This document shows positions 39,904 through 47,533 of a stretch of DNA of 64,000 nucleotides, one piece after another. The position numbers were made by a program, and so were the translations under genes. Source of the DNA: Actinacidiphila guanduensis (GTDB taxonomy: Bacteria; Actinomycetota; Actinomycetes; Streptomycetales; Streptomycetaceae); the NCBI RefSeq assembly GCF_900103985.1, contig NZ_FNIE01000010.1, forward strand, positions 62,001-126,000. The letters run 5' to 3'. Position 1 is the first letter of the stretch; each line of letters opens with the position of its first letter. Below the pieces are notes generated by a model. The model searched no databases, was not told the DNA's origin, and was given only the letters and a program-made list of their open reading frames with translations.

Positions 39904-40817
39904 GCGCTGGTCTCCGGGTCGGGCGGTTCGGGGGACGGGGCGGCCTTCTCCGCCGTGGGCCCGTCCGTGGACATTGTGCCGCCTCCCCGGGTCCGGCCGA
40001 GCTCGTGGGTCAGCTCGTCCAGCTCGCTGCCGCCTGCCATCTCCCGGGTGAGCCGGTCCAGCGTAATGTCCTCCTTGAGGTGGCTGCCCGACATGGTGCC
40101 CCGCTTGAGCAGGACGAAGCGGTCGCCGACCAGGTAGGCGTGGTGCGGGTTGTGTGTGATGAGCACCACACCGAGGCCCTCGTCGCGGGCGGCGGCCACG
40201 TAGCGCAGCACCATTCCGGACTGCTTGACGCCCAGGGCGGCGGTGGGTTCGTCCAGGACCAGCACCTTCGCGCCGAAGTGCACCGCGCGGGCGATGGCGA
40301 CGCACTGGCGTTCGCCACCCGAGAGGGTGCCGATGGGCTGGTCGACGTCACGCAGGTCGATGCCCATGCGCAGCAGCGCCTCACGGGTGGTGGCGCGCAT
40401 GGTGGCGGTGTCCAGGCGGCGCAGCGGGCCGCGGCCGCGGGTGGGCTCGGAGCCGAGGAAGAAGTTCCGCCAGACCGGCATCAGGGGTACCACGGCGAGG
40501 TCCTGGTAGACGGTGGCGATGCCGCGGTCCAGGGCCTGCCGCGGGGAGGTGTGCTGGACGGGCACGCCCTCGATGGCGTAGGTGCCGGAGTCGTGGGGGT
40601 GCAGGCCGGCGATGATCTTGATGAGGGTGGACTTGCCGGCGCCGTTGTCGCCGAGCACGCAGGTGATCTGGCCGGCGTGCACCTCCAGGGAGACCTCGCG
40701 CAGGGCGAGGACGTTGCCGTAGGACTTGCTCACCGCGGTCAGCTCCACCAGGGGGCCGGCCGGGGGCACGAGTTCGGGGGTCGTGGTCATCGGGGTGCCG
40801 GGGTTCTCCGTCGTCAT
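39900..40817 (-). CDS. Sugar ABC transporter ATP-binding protein, single domain
   Basis: 305 residues with Walker A GDNGAGKST, signature LSGGERQ, Walker B VLVLDEP and the switch His in ITHNPHH. Ribose/xylose/galactose-class importers usually have a double ATPase of ~500 residues; this single-domain form is typical of the fructose/ribose-like FrcA type. The ATG overlaps the permease stop (ATGA). Residues after ~265 (GGSELDELTHELGRTRGGGT) form a polar tail. Confidence 0.93.
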   Translation of the reverse strand: MTTENPGTPMTTTPELVPPAGPLVELTAVSKSYGNVLALREVSLEVHAGQITCVLGDNGAGKSTLIKIIAGLHPHDSGTYAIEGVPVQHTSPRQALDRGIATVYQDLAVVPLMPVWRNFFLGSEPTRGRGPLRRLDTATMRATTREALLRMGIDLRDVDQPIGTLSGGERQCVAIARAVHFGAKVLVLDEPTAALGVKQSGMVLRYVAAARDEGLGVVLITHNPHHAYLVGDRFVLLKRGTMSGSHLKEDITLDRLTREMAGGSELDELTHELGRTRGGGTMSTDGPTAEKAAPSPEPPDPETSA

Positions 40818-41887
40818 CGGGCCGCCTCCGCACGCCGGCGCACCCAGGCGTTGAGGAGGGCGGCGAGCAGCAGCATCGCGCCGAGGAAGAACTGGAACCA
40901 GTCGGGGTTCCACTGGGCGTAGACGATGCCCTTGCTCGCCATGCCGAAGATCAGCGCGCCGACCGCCGAGCCGATGGCGCTGCCGTAGCCGCCGGTCATC
41001 AGGCAGCCGCCGATGACGGCCGCGATGATGTAGAGGAACTCGTTGCCGACGCCCTCGCCGGACTGCACCACGTCGAAGGAGAAGAGCAGGTGCTGGCCGG
41101 AGATCCAGGCGCAGAAGGCGACCGCCATGTAAAGGCCGACCTTGGTGCGGGCCACCGGCACGCCGACCGCGCGGGCCGCCTCCGCGTTGCCGCCGGCGGC
41201 GAAGATCCAGTTGCCGGCCCGGGTCCGCAGCAGCACCCAGGTGGCGACCGCGACCAGGCCCAGCCACCACAGGATGGTCACCTGGAGGTCCACCGAGCCG
41301 ATCGTCCAGTGCGAGGCGAACAGGTCGCGGCAGGTGGGGAAGCCCTGCATGTCGCCGATGGACTTGGTGGCCACGGTGCCGTCGATCGCCTTGGTCAGGC
41401 CCAGGTTGAGGCCGGTGAGCATCAGGAAGGTGCCCAGGGTGATGATGAAGCTGGGCAGCTTGGTGCGCACCAGCATGATGCCGTTGAAGGCGCCGAGCGC
41501 GAGCGTCACCAGCAGCGAGACGCCCACGCCCACCCAGGTGTTGGCGGTCATCTGGTAGCTGAACATCGAGGAGGTCAGCGCGGAGCTGGTCACCATCACG
41601 CCGGCCGACAGGTCGAACTCGCCGCCGATCATCAGCAGCGCCACGGGGACGGCCATGATGCCGATGGTGGAGGAGGCGTACAGGACCGTGCCCATGCTGG
41701 AGGCGCGCAGGAAGGAGTCGGCGACCAGCGAGAAGAAGACGAAGACCGCGATCGCGCCGACCACGGAGCCCAGTTCGGGCCGTCCCAGCAGTTTGCGGGC
41801 CGTCGAGCGGGGCGCCAGCCGCTCGTCGGCGGGGCCGGCCGGGGCACTGGCCGGGCTGCCGGCGGGGCTACTGGCCGGGGCGCTCAC
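40814..41887 (-). CDS. Sugar ABC transporter permease (RbsC/FrcC-like)
   Basis: 357 residues, about eight to ten hydrophobic helices after an Ala/Pro/Ser-rich N-terminus. Characteristic segments of the ribose-class permease are GGEFDLSAGVMV, LGAFNGIMLVRTKLPSFIITLGT and AAVIGGCLMTGGYGSAIGSAVGAL. The GTG overlaps the binding-protein stop by 4 bases. It works with the adjacent ATPase and lipoprotein. Confidence 0.93.
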   Translation of the reverse strand: MSAPASSPAGSPASAPAGPADERLAPRSTARKLLGRPELGSVVGAIAVFVFFSLVADSFLRASSMGTVLYASSTIGIMAVPVALLMIGGEFDLSAGVMVTSSALTSSMFSYQMTANTWVGVGVSLLVTLALGAFNGIMLVRTKLPSFIITLGTFLMLTGLNLGLTKAIDGTVATKSIGDMQGFPTCRDLFASHWTIGSVDLQVTILWWLGLVAVATWVLLRTRAGNWIFAAGGNAEAARAVGVPVARTKVGLYMAVAFCAWISGQHLLFSFDVVQSGEGVGNEFLYIIAAVIGGCLMTGGYGSAIGSAVGALIFGMASKGIVYAQWNPDWFQFFLGAMLLLAALLNAWVRRRAEAAR

Positions 41888-42930
41888 CGGGTGCCCCGCT
41901 GGGTGGCGGCGAGCAGCGCGCCGGCGTCCTTCTTGGTGACGATCTGCGGGCCGGTGAGCACCGGCTGGCCGCCGCCGAGCATGTCGCCGTTGTAGCGGTA
42001 GAGCCACAGCAGGTCGATCGCCTCGTAGCCCTGCAGGTAGGGCTGCTGGTCGACGGCGAAGCCAATGGTGCCGGCCTTCAGGGCGGTGGCGACCTGCGCG
42101 TTGAGGTCGAAGGTGTCGACCTCGGCCTTGGAGCCCGCCTGCTGCTTGGCCTTGGCGGCGGCGTCGGCGAAGGGGGCGCCCAGGGTGACCACGGAGTCGA
42201 TCGAGGGGTCGGCCTGGAGCTTGGCCTCGATGGCGGACTGCACGTCGGGCATGTTGGTGCCGTCCACGTAGAGCTTGTCCATCCGGCCGTGGAAGTGCGC
42301 CTTGGCGCCGTCGCAGCGCTGCTCCAGGCCGACGTTGCCCTGCTCGTGCAGGACGCACAGGGCGTGCTTGCGGCCGCGGGCGTCGAGTTCGTCGCCGACG
42401 GCGTTGCCGGCCACCGTCTCGTCCTGGCCGATGTGGGTGAGGGCGCCGAACTGCTTGGACTGCTCGGCGCCGGAGTTGACGGTGATCACGGGGATGCCGG
42501 CCCGCTCCGCCTTGGCGACGACGGCCTTCATCGCCTCCGGCTTGGCGAGGGTGACCACCAGGCCGTCCACGTGCTGGTCGATGGCGGCCTGCACCAGCTG
42601 GGCCTGCTGGTCGCCCTGGTCGCTGCTGGAGTAGAGGAACTTGATGTTGTCCTTGGCGGCGGCCTGCTTGGCGCCGCTCTGCACGATGTCCCAGAAGGTG
42701 TCGCCGGCCGCGGAGTGGGTCACCATGGCGAAGGTCCAGCGCGGGGTGTTCACGGCGGAGTGGTTCGCCGCGAGCCGCTTCGCCCGGTCCTCGGCCCGCT
42801 TGCCGCCGGTGGCGCTGCAGCCGGCCAGGCCCGCCACCGCCAGCGCGGCCGCGAGCGCCAGTCCCAGCGCCCGCCGGCCCCCGCCGTGCCGTCGCGGTCC
42901 GCCCCTGGTTCCCGCCCTTGCCTTGGCCAC
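41884..42930 (-). CDS. Sugar-binding lipoprotein (RbsB-like)
   Basis: Captures a sugar outside the membrane for the adjacent importer. 348 residues, basic N-terminus, hydrophobic core and lipobox LAGC with lipidated Cys38. The periplasmic-binding-protein type I fold is seen in NIKFLYSSSDQGDQQAQLVQ and DGLVVTLAKPEAM. First gene of the operon: AGGG lies just before the GTG. The exact sugar cannot be read from the sequence. A 289-base gap separates it from a divergent thioredoxin-like gene. Confidence 0.92.
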   Translation of the reverse strand: MAKARAGTRGGPRRHGGGRRALGLALAAALAVAGLAGCSATGGKRAEDRAKRLAANHSAVNTPRWTFAMVTHSAAGDTFWDIVQSGAKQAAAKDNIKFLYSSSDQGDQQAQLVQAAIDQHVDGLVVTLAKPEAMKAVVAKAERAGIPVITVNSGAEQSKQFGALTHIGQDETVAGNAVGDELDARGRKHALCVLHEQGNVGLEQRCDGAKAHFHGRMDKLYVDGTNMPDVQSAIEAKLQADPSIDSVVTLGAPFADAAAKAKQQAGSKAEVDTFDLNAQVATALKAGTIGFAVDQQPYLQGYEAIDLLWLYRYNGDMLGGGQPVLTGPQIVTKKDAGALLAATQRGTR

Positions 42931-43177
42931 GTGACCCTGCCTTTCCCTGCGTCGATGGTGCAGCCGTGATGGGTGTGCGGTGCAGTGTTGCGAGTGACCC
43001 TCCCGGCGCCGCCGAGCATCCGTCAAGGGGTCCGGCACCCCTGGCGGACCGACCGGGAACGCGCCGCCCGCGCGGTGGGCGCCGCCGCACCCGGACGGTG
43101 CGGCCGTGCCCCCGCCCTCCCGGGCCGCGTCCACGGACCTGCGGGTTCTCAAGTGGGCGGCGATGTCCGGGGCGTTG

Positions 43178-43183
43178 TAGAGT
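43178..43183 (+). promoter_or_regulatory. Possible -10 box for the DsbD-like pair
   Basis: TAGAGT, a good match to the Streptomyces -10 consensus, 36 bases before the ATG at 43220. No convincing -35 was found, so this is weak. Confidence 0.3.
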
Positions 43184-43219
43184 GCGCGTTCTGTTGCGGA
43201 CGTGTCCTTGGGGGGACCG

Positions 43220-43795
43220 ATGAGGGTTCGGGGTGGGGCGGCGCGTGCCGGCCGGCCGCTGGGTGCCGCGGTGGCCGCGGCCGCCGTACTTGTGACGCTC
43301 GCGGGGTGCGGTGCCAAGGGGGGCGCCGCGCGCGGGGACGTCCACGCGGCGCACACGACGGCCGCCGCGGCGCCGAGCACGCCGGCCGGCACCGCGGCGC
43401 CCTCGGAGCGGCCCGGGGGCTACGACCCGGCGCGGAACGCGTCGGCCGACATCGCCGCCGCCCGGCGCGCCGCCGCGGCCGACGGCCGCCCCGTGCTGAT
43501 CGACTTCGGGGCCGACTGGTGCCCTGACTGCGTGGTCCTGGGCCGCACGTTCACCCGGCCGGCCACCGCGAAGCTGGTGGACCACTACCACGTGGTCCGT
43601 GTGGATGTCGGCCGGTTCGACCACAACCTCGACATCGCGGGGCGCTACCTCGACCTGCAGACCAGCGGCATCCCCGCCCTCGTCGTCCTCGACGCGAAGG
43701 GCACGGTGCGGACCACCACCGACCAGGGCCAGTTCGCCGACGCCCGCTCCATGCCGGAGTCCCAGGTCGACCTGTTCCTCAAGAAATGGGCCTGA
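43220..43795 (+). CDS. Thioredoxin-fold lipoprotein resembling DsbD gamma domain
   Basis: 191 residues. Signal and lipobox TLAGC (lipidated Cys30), a ~40-residue Ala/Thr linker, then a thioredoxin fold with the active site DWCPDC (Cys101, Cys104) and the cis-proline region SGIPALVVL. The context FGADWCPDCVVLGRTFTRPA resembles the C-terminal (gamma) domain of DsbD more than TlpA. It should act outside the membrane in disulfide exchange. The next gene overlaps by 10 bases and looks like the DsbD alpha domain, so the two probably form one redox relay. GGGGGG precedes the ATG. Confidence 0.88.
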   Translation: MRVRGGAARAGRPLGAAVAAAAVLVTLAGCGAKGGAARGDVHAAHTTAAAAPSTPAGTAAPSERPGGYDPARNASADIAAARRAAAADGRPVLIDFGADWCPDCVVLGRTFTRPATAKLVDHYHVVRVDVGRFDHNLDIAGRYLDLQTSGIPALVVLDAKGTVRTTTDQGQFADARSMPESQVDLFLKKWA

Positions 43796-44325
43796 GCGGC
43801 GCGTCGGCCCGGCGTCCGCGATGGCACGCGGCGGCCGCCGGGGTGTTGGCGGCGCTGGTGCTCACGGCGGGCTGCGGGCAGGGCCAACGGCCGCGCACGC
43901 ACGGCTCGTTCACCGCGGGCGGGGTGAATGTCGCGGTGACGCTGGAGCGCTCGGGAGCGCACACGGTCGCCGTCAGCGCGACACTGCGGCCGCAGCGGGC
44001 CGGCTTCCACGTCTACAGCCTCACCCTGCCCGACGCCGGGGTGGACGGCCTGGGCATCCCCACCCGGCTGTCGGTCGGAGGACCGCTCACCGCAGAGGGC
44101 CCCGTGACCGCCTCGGCCCGCCCGCACGGCCTGCACATGGCCGACCTGGACGTGACCCTGCCCGTCTACCCCGACGGCCCGGTCACCCTGCGTCTGACGG
44201 CGCGCCTGTCCGGCAAGGGCGCCGCCGAGGCTCCCGTCCGGCTCGGGTACGGCGCCTGCTCGGCCACCCAGGGCTGCCTGATGCCGGTACGGGACCGGGT
44301 GCTGGCGGTGGACGTCCCGGGGTGA
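43786..44325 (+). CDS. Lipoprotein resembling the DsbD N-terminal (alpha) domain
   Basis: 179 residues. Lipobox LTAGC (Cys30), then a beta-rich immunoglobulin-like domain ending in LGYGACSATQGCLMP. Cys158 and Cys164 are six apart, the same spacing as the redox pair of E. coli nDsbD (QGCADAGFC). The segment LPVYPDGPVTLRL also fits that fold. It overlaps the thioredoxin-like lipoprotein gene by 10 bases. In DsbD these domains are joined through a membrane domain that carries electrons from the cytoplasm; no such domain (or CcdA) is encoded here. The assignment is by motif and context. Confidence 0.75.
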   Translation: MGLSGASARRPRWHAAAAGVLAALVLTAGCGQGQRPRTHGSFTAGGVNVAVTLERSGAHTVAVSATLRPQRAGFHVYSLTLPDAGVDGLGIPTRLSVGGPLTAEGPVTASARPHGLHMADLDVTLPVYPDGPVTLRLTARLSGKGAAEAPVRLGYGACSATQGCLMPVRDRVLAVDVPG

Positions 44326-44349
44326 ACCCGGGCGCGGGGTGAACCCGGG
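44316..44349 (+). terminator. Two tandem hairpins over the stop codon of the DsbD-alpha-like gene
   Basis: The unit GGGGTGAACCCGGG occurs at 44319-44332 and again at 44336-44349. Each copy can fold as CCCGGG-GTGAA-CCCGGG-type hairpin; the first includes the stop codon. Probable termination between convergent genes. Confidence 0.45.
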
Positions 44350-44427
44350 GCCGCCCCCCGTAAGCAGCCCGGTGGGCGGGTGCGTCGGTGGAGGGTGGGC
44401 TCCGAGGCGCCGGGGGTGCGGCGGTGG

Positions 44428-45609
44428 TCACTCCAGCGGTTTCAGGCCGGCCGCTGTGAGGAGATAGGCCACTGCGACGTCGGTGGGCGGGAGTTCGGCG
44501 AGGTGGACCAGGGCCGCGCCGGCGGCCGAGGGGGTGAGCAACTCGCCCAGGCCCGCGATGTATTCGAGCACGGGGACCCCCTCACGGGCCGCGTACGCGC
44601 GTACGGCCGGGCGGCCGAGGTCGGTGAGCGGGGTGAGTTCGGGGAGCACGGCGGTGAAGGTGACGCCGAGCCCGGCCCGCTCGGCCTCGCCCCGCGCGTA
44701 GCCGGTCAGGAAGCGCTGCGTGGCCTTGGCCCCGGCGTACCCGCCGCTGAGCGGGGAGCCGGCCAGGGCCGCGCCACTGCTGATGACGACCACCCGGCTG
44801 CCGGGCCGCAACGGCCGCAGCAGTGCCTCGCGCACCCAGTGGAAGGCCATCCGTACATCGGTCTCCCAGGCCGCGGAGAAGGTCTCCCAGGTCTGGTGCT
44901 GCAGCGGGCGCATCAGCGGGCTCGCCCCGGCGGCCAGCACCAGCAGGTCGGGGTCGTAGCGGTCGAGCAGGCTGCCCGCAGCCGCGGCGTCCCGGGCGTC
45001 CGCCCGCTCGACGGTGACGGAACCCCCACCCGTGGCGTCCGCCGCCGCACCGCGGGAACCCGGAACGGCCTCCCCGTCGGCCCCCGGCACGCCACGGAAA
45101 TCCCCGGCACCCTCTGCGCCCGCCAGCGCCCCGCCGTACTCTCCCGTGCCGTCGGAGGGCCCGGCACCCTCCGCACCCGTCAACGCCTCGCCGATCCCCC
45201 GTCGATGCTCCGCACTCTCGTGGGAAACCGCGGCAGCGCCCGCATGGGCCCCCGCCGTCCCCTCGCCGTACTCCCCCGCACCGCCGGAGGGCCCGGCACC
45301 CTCCCCACCCGCATCCGCCGACGGCCCGCCGTAGCCCGCCGCACCACGGGACAGCCCGACGCCCGCGCCCGCCGGCGCGCCGCCGTACTCCGCTGTGCCG
45401 CGCGAGATCGCGACGACCTCCGCACCAGCGGCTGCGAGTGCCTCGGCGATTCCGCGGCCCAGGCCGCGGCTCGCGCCCACCACCATCGCGGTGCGGCCCG
45501 CCAGGCCGCTTCGGCCCGCCTGCCCCGGCGCCGGGGCCGCCGCCGCGCGGGCCGCGTCGGCGGCACCACCCGTAGCTCCCGTACCGTTCGCGGCGTTCTC
45601 GCGTGGCAT
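44428..45609 (-). CDS. Short-chain dehydrogenase with a ~125-residue repetitive insertion
   Basis: 393 residues. The SDR fold is complete: cofactor loop VVGASRGLGRGIA (43-55), catalytic motif SSGAALAGSP...YAGAK and helix, and C-terminal region. Between strand 2 (EVVAISRG, ~71) and strand 3 (VTVERADARD, ~198) lies a Gly/Ala/Glu-rich insertion made of about six degenerate ~20-residue repeats (pattern G-EYGG--AGAEGAGPS). Without it the protein would have the normal ~265 residues. The arginine after strand 2 suggests NADP preference. GAGAGG before ATG 45609 sets the start. Divergent from the ECF sigma factor. Substrate unknown. Confidence 0.88.
   Translation of the reverse strand: MPRENAANGTGATGGAADAARAAAAPAPGQAGRSGLAGRTAMVVGASRGLGRGIAEALAAAGAEVVAISRGTAEYGGAPAGAGVGLSRGAAGYGGPSADAGGEGAGPSGGAGEYGEGTAGAHAGAAAVSHESAEHRRGIGEALTGAEGAGPSDGTGEYGGALAGAEGAGDFRGVPGADGEAVPGSRGAAADATGGGSVTVERADARDAAAAGSLLDRYDPDLLVLAAGASPLMRPLQHQTWETFSAAWETDVRMAFHWVREALLRPLRPGSRVVVISSGAALAGSPLSGGYAGAKATQRFLTGYARGEAERAGLGVTFTAVLPELTPLTDLGRPAVRAYAAREGVPVLEYIAGLGELLTPSAAGAALVHLAELPPTDVAVAYLLTAAGLKPLE
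45022..45396 (-). repeat. Degenerate in-frame tandem repeats within the SDR gene
   Basis: About six units of 57-69 bases; two are nearly identical, around 45135-45180 and 45265-45312, both containing GGAGGGCCCGGCACCCTC. All keep the reading frame. They encode Gly/Ala/Glu-rich peptide and sit in a surface loop of the predicted fold. Confidence 0.8.
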
Positions 45610-45771
45610 CTCGTGTCCTCTCGGTCGGCTTGCTCGTTCTCCCGCCCGCCGCTTCCCTGGCGCGCGGGACCCTGCGGTGGTGGAGACACGGCGGAACGGC
45701 GGAATCGGTCGCCCGGTGGGCGCCCGGTTTCCGGCCCGGCCGGTGTCCGTACGGCCGAGGGCGAGGCACGG

Positions 45772-45821
45772 GTTCGCCGGCATTCGCTGGAGTTCGCCGG
45801 AGTCCGCCGGAATCCGTCGGA
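45772..45821 (+). repeat. Five tandem 10-base repeats upstream of the sigma factor
   Basis: Head-to-tail units GTTCGCCGGC, ATTCGCTGGA, GTTCGCCGGA, GTCCGCCGGA, ATCCGTCGGA, ending 20 bases before the start codon. The period is one helical turn, so bound proteins would line up on one face. They overlap the region where the leader or promoter must lie. Confidence 0.85.
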
Positions 45822-45841
45822 GAGGGAAGGGTGACGCACGG

Positions 45842-46843
45842 ATGGTCGCGGCAGCGGGGGATCTGATCGAGCGGGCGCGGGCCGGGGACGGCGAGGCGTT
45901 CCGGGAGCTGACCGAGCCGCACCGCAGGGAGCTGCAGGTGCACTGCTATCGCATGCTCGGCTCGCTCCAGGACGCCGAGGACGCGCTCCAGGACACCCTG
46001 CTGTCGGCGTGGCAGGGGCTCGGCGGCTTCGAGGGGCGCGCCTCGCTCCGCACCTGGCTGTACCGGATCGCCACCTCCCGGTGCCTGAACGCGCTGCGGG
46101 CGGCCCGCCGCCGTCCGGCCAAGGAGTGGAGCGTGCCGCAGGTCGAGCCGCCCGAGCCGAGCCGGCTGGGCGAGGTGGTGTGGCTGGAGCCGTACCCGGA
46201 CGCGCTGCTGGAGGCGGGGCCGCTCGGCCCGGAGGCGCGCTACGAGCAGACCGAGGCGGTCTCGCTCGCCTTCGTGACGGCGCTGCAACTGCTGCCGCCG
46301 CGCCAGCTCGCGGTGCTGATCCTGCGCGACGTGCTCGGCTACCGGGCGAGCGAGGTGGCCGACATGCTCGGCAGCACCGTGGAGTCGGTCAGCAGCGCGC
46401 TCAAGCGGGCCCGTTCCGGTCTGGAGCGTCGTCTGGACCCCGAGGCGGCGTCGCAGGCGCCCCCGGCGGCGGGCTCGCGGCAGGAGCAGGCGCTGGTGGA
46501 GCGCTTCGTGCGGGCGTACGGCTCGGGCGACGTCCCCGCGCTGGTGGCCCTGCTCACCGAGGACGTCCTGGTGTCGATGCCGCCGATCCCGCTGGAGTAC
46601 CGGGGCCGGCCGGCCGCCGGCCGCTTCTACACCGAACTGGTCCGCGCCGACCGGGAGTACGCCTTCGTGCCGACCCGTGCCAACGGCCAGCCCGCCCTGG
46701 CGGTCTACCTGCGCGGGCCGGAGGGCCGCCGCCACTCCAGCGGGCTGCTGGTGCTCACCCTGCGCGGGCAGCGCGTCAGCGCGGTCACCCGCTTCGAGAA
46801 CGCCGTGCTGCCCTGGTTCGGGATGCCCCGCACCCTGCCGTGA
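45842..46843 (+). CDS. ECF sigma factor with SnoaL-like C-terminal domain (SigX5 type)
   Basis: 333 residues. Region 2 is HRRELQVHCYRMLGSLQDAE with DALQDTLLSAW; region 4 is LLPPRQLAVLILRDVLGYRA followed by SEVADMLGSTVESVSSALKR. The remaining ~130 residues form a SnoaL-like ketosteroid-isomerase fold (LVERFVRAYGSGDVPALVAL), as in the TIGR02960 (SigX5) group, whose extra domain is thought to modulate activity in place of an anti-sigma factor. No anti-sigma gene is adjacent, in agreement. AGGGAAGGG lies upstream of the ATG. Target promoters are unknown. Confidence 0.92.
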   Translation: MVAAAGDLIERARAGDGEAFRELTEPHRRELQVHCYRMLGSLQDAEDALQDTLLSAWQGLGGFEGRASLRTWLYRIATSRCLNALRAARRRPAKEWSVPQVEPPEPSRLGEVVWLEPYPDALLEAGPLGPEARYEQTEAVSLAFVTALQLLPPRQLAVLILRDVLGYRASEVADMLGSTVESVSSALKRARSGLERRLDPEAASQAPPAAGSRQEQALVERFVRAYGSGDVPALVALLTEDVLVSMPPIPLEYRGRPAAGRFYTELVRADREYAFVPTRANGQPALAVYLRGPEGRRHSSGLLVLTLRGQRVSAVTRFENAVLPWFGMPRTLP

Positions 46844-46952
46844 CCGCACGGCACGGCAGGACACGGCGCCGGCCCCGTTGTCGGTGCCCGGCGCTAGCGT
46901 GGGACCGACGCCGGCAGTCGTGCCGGCGGCGGCGCGCGAGCAGGAGGGCAGC

Positions 46953-47513
46953 ATGACGACACTGGCGGACCGGCCGAACACCGCGCTCCTCGTCATCGAC
47001 GTGCAGAACGACGTGGTGCGGGGCGCGCACGAGCGGGACGCGGTGGTGGCCGCCATCGCGGGCCTGGTGGAGCGGGCCCGCGCCGAGGGTGCCCCCGTGG
47101 TGTGGGTGCAGGACCACGGCGAGGAGCGGGCGCAGGGCTCGCCGGGCTGGCAGATCGTGCCCGAACTGGCGCCCGCCGAGGGCGAGCCGCGCATCGCCAA
47201 GGAGTACGGCGACTCCTTCGAGGACACCGACCTGGAGCAGGTGCTGGCGGGTCTGCGGGTGGGCCGGCTGGTGGTGGCGGGCGCGCAGACCGACATGTGC
47301 GTCCGCTCCACCCTGCACGGCGCCCTCACCCGCGGCTACGACGCGCTGCTGGTCGGCGACGCCCACACCACCGAGGACCTCACCGAGTGGGGTGCCCCGC
47401 CGCCGGCCCAGGTGATCGCCCACACCAACCTGTACTGGAAGTTCCAGTCCGCGCCGGGCCGTACGGCGGGCACGGTGCCGGCCGCCGAGGTGGACTTCCG
47501 GCAGAAGGTCTGA
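46953..47513 (+). CDS. Isochorismatase-family cysteine hydrolase
   Basis: 186 residues with the complete triad: Asp in LLVIDVQND, Lys in RIAKEYGDSF and Cys in AQTDMCVRSTLHGAL. Members include nicotinamidase, ureidoacrylate hydrolase and peroxyureidoacrylate hydrolase-like enzymes; no metal-binding nicotinamidase motif is evident. GGAGG lies at good spacing before the ATG. It follows the sigma factor by 109 bases on the same strand and converges with aroA. Confidence 0.9.
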   Translation: MTTLADRPNTALLVIDVQNDVVRGAHERDAVVAAIAGLVERARAEGAPVVWVQDHGEERAQGSPGWQIVPELAPAEGEPRIAKEYGDSFEDTDLEQVLAGLRVGRLVVAGAQTDMCVRSTLHGALTRGYDALLVGDAHTTEDLTEWGAPPPAQVIAHTNLYWKFQSAPGRTAGTVPAAEVDFRQKV

Positions 47514-47533
47514 CGGTCCGCCTGCTTCCCCCG

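Noticed and set aside
46339..46557. Anti-sigma factor opposite the ECF sigma gene
   Set aside because: The minus-strand frame is a shadow; SigX5-type factors carry their own SnoaL-like domain and usually lack an anti-sigma partner.
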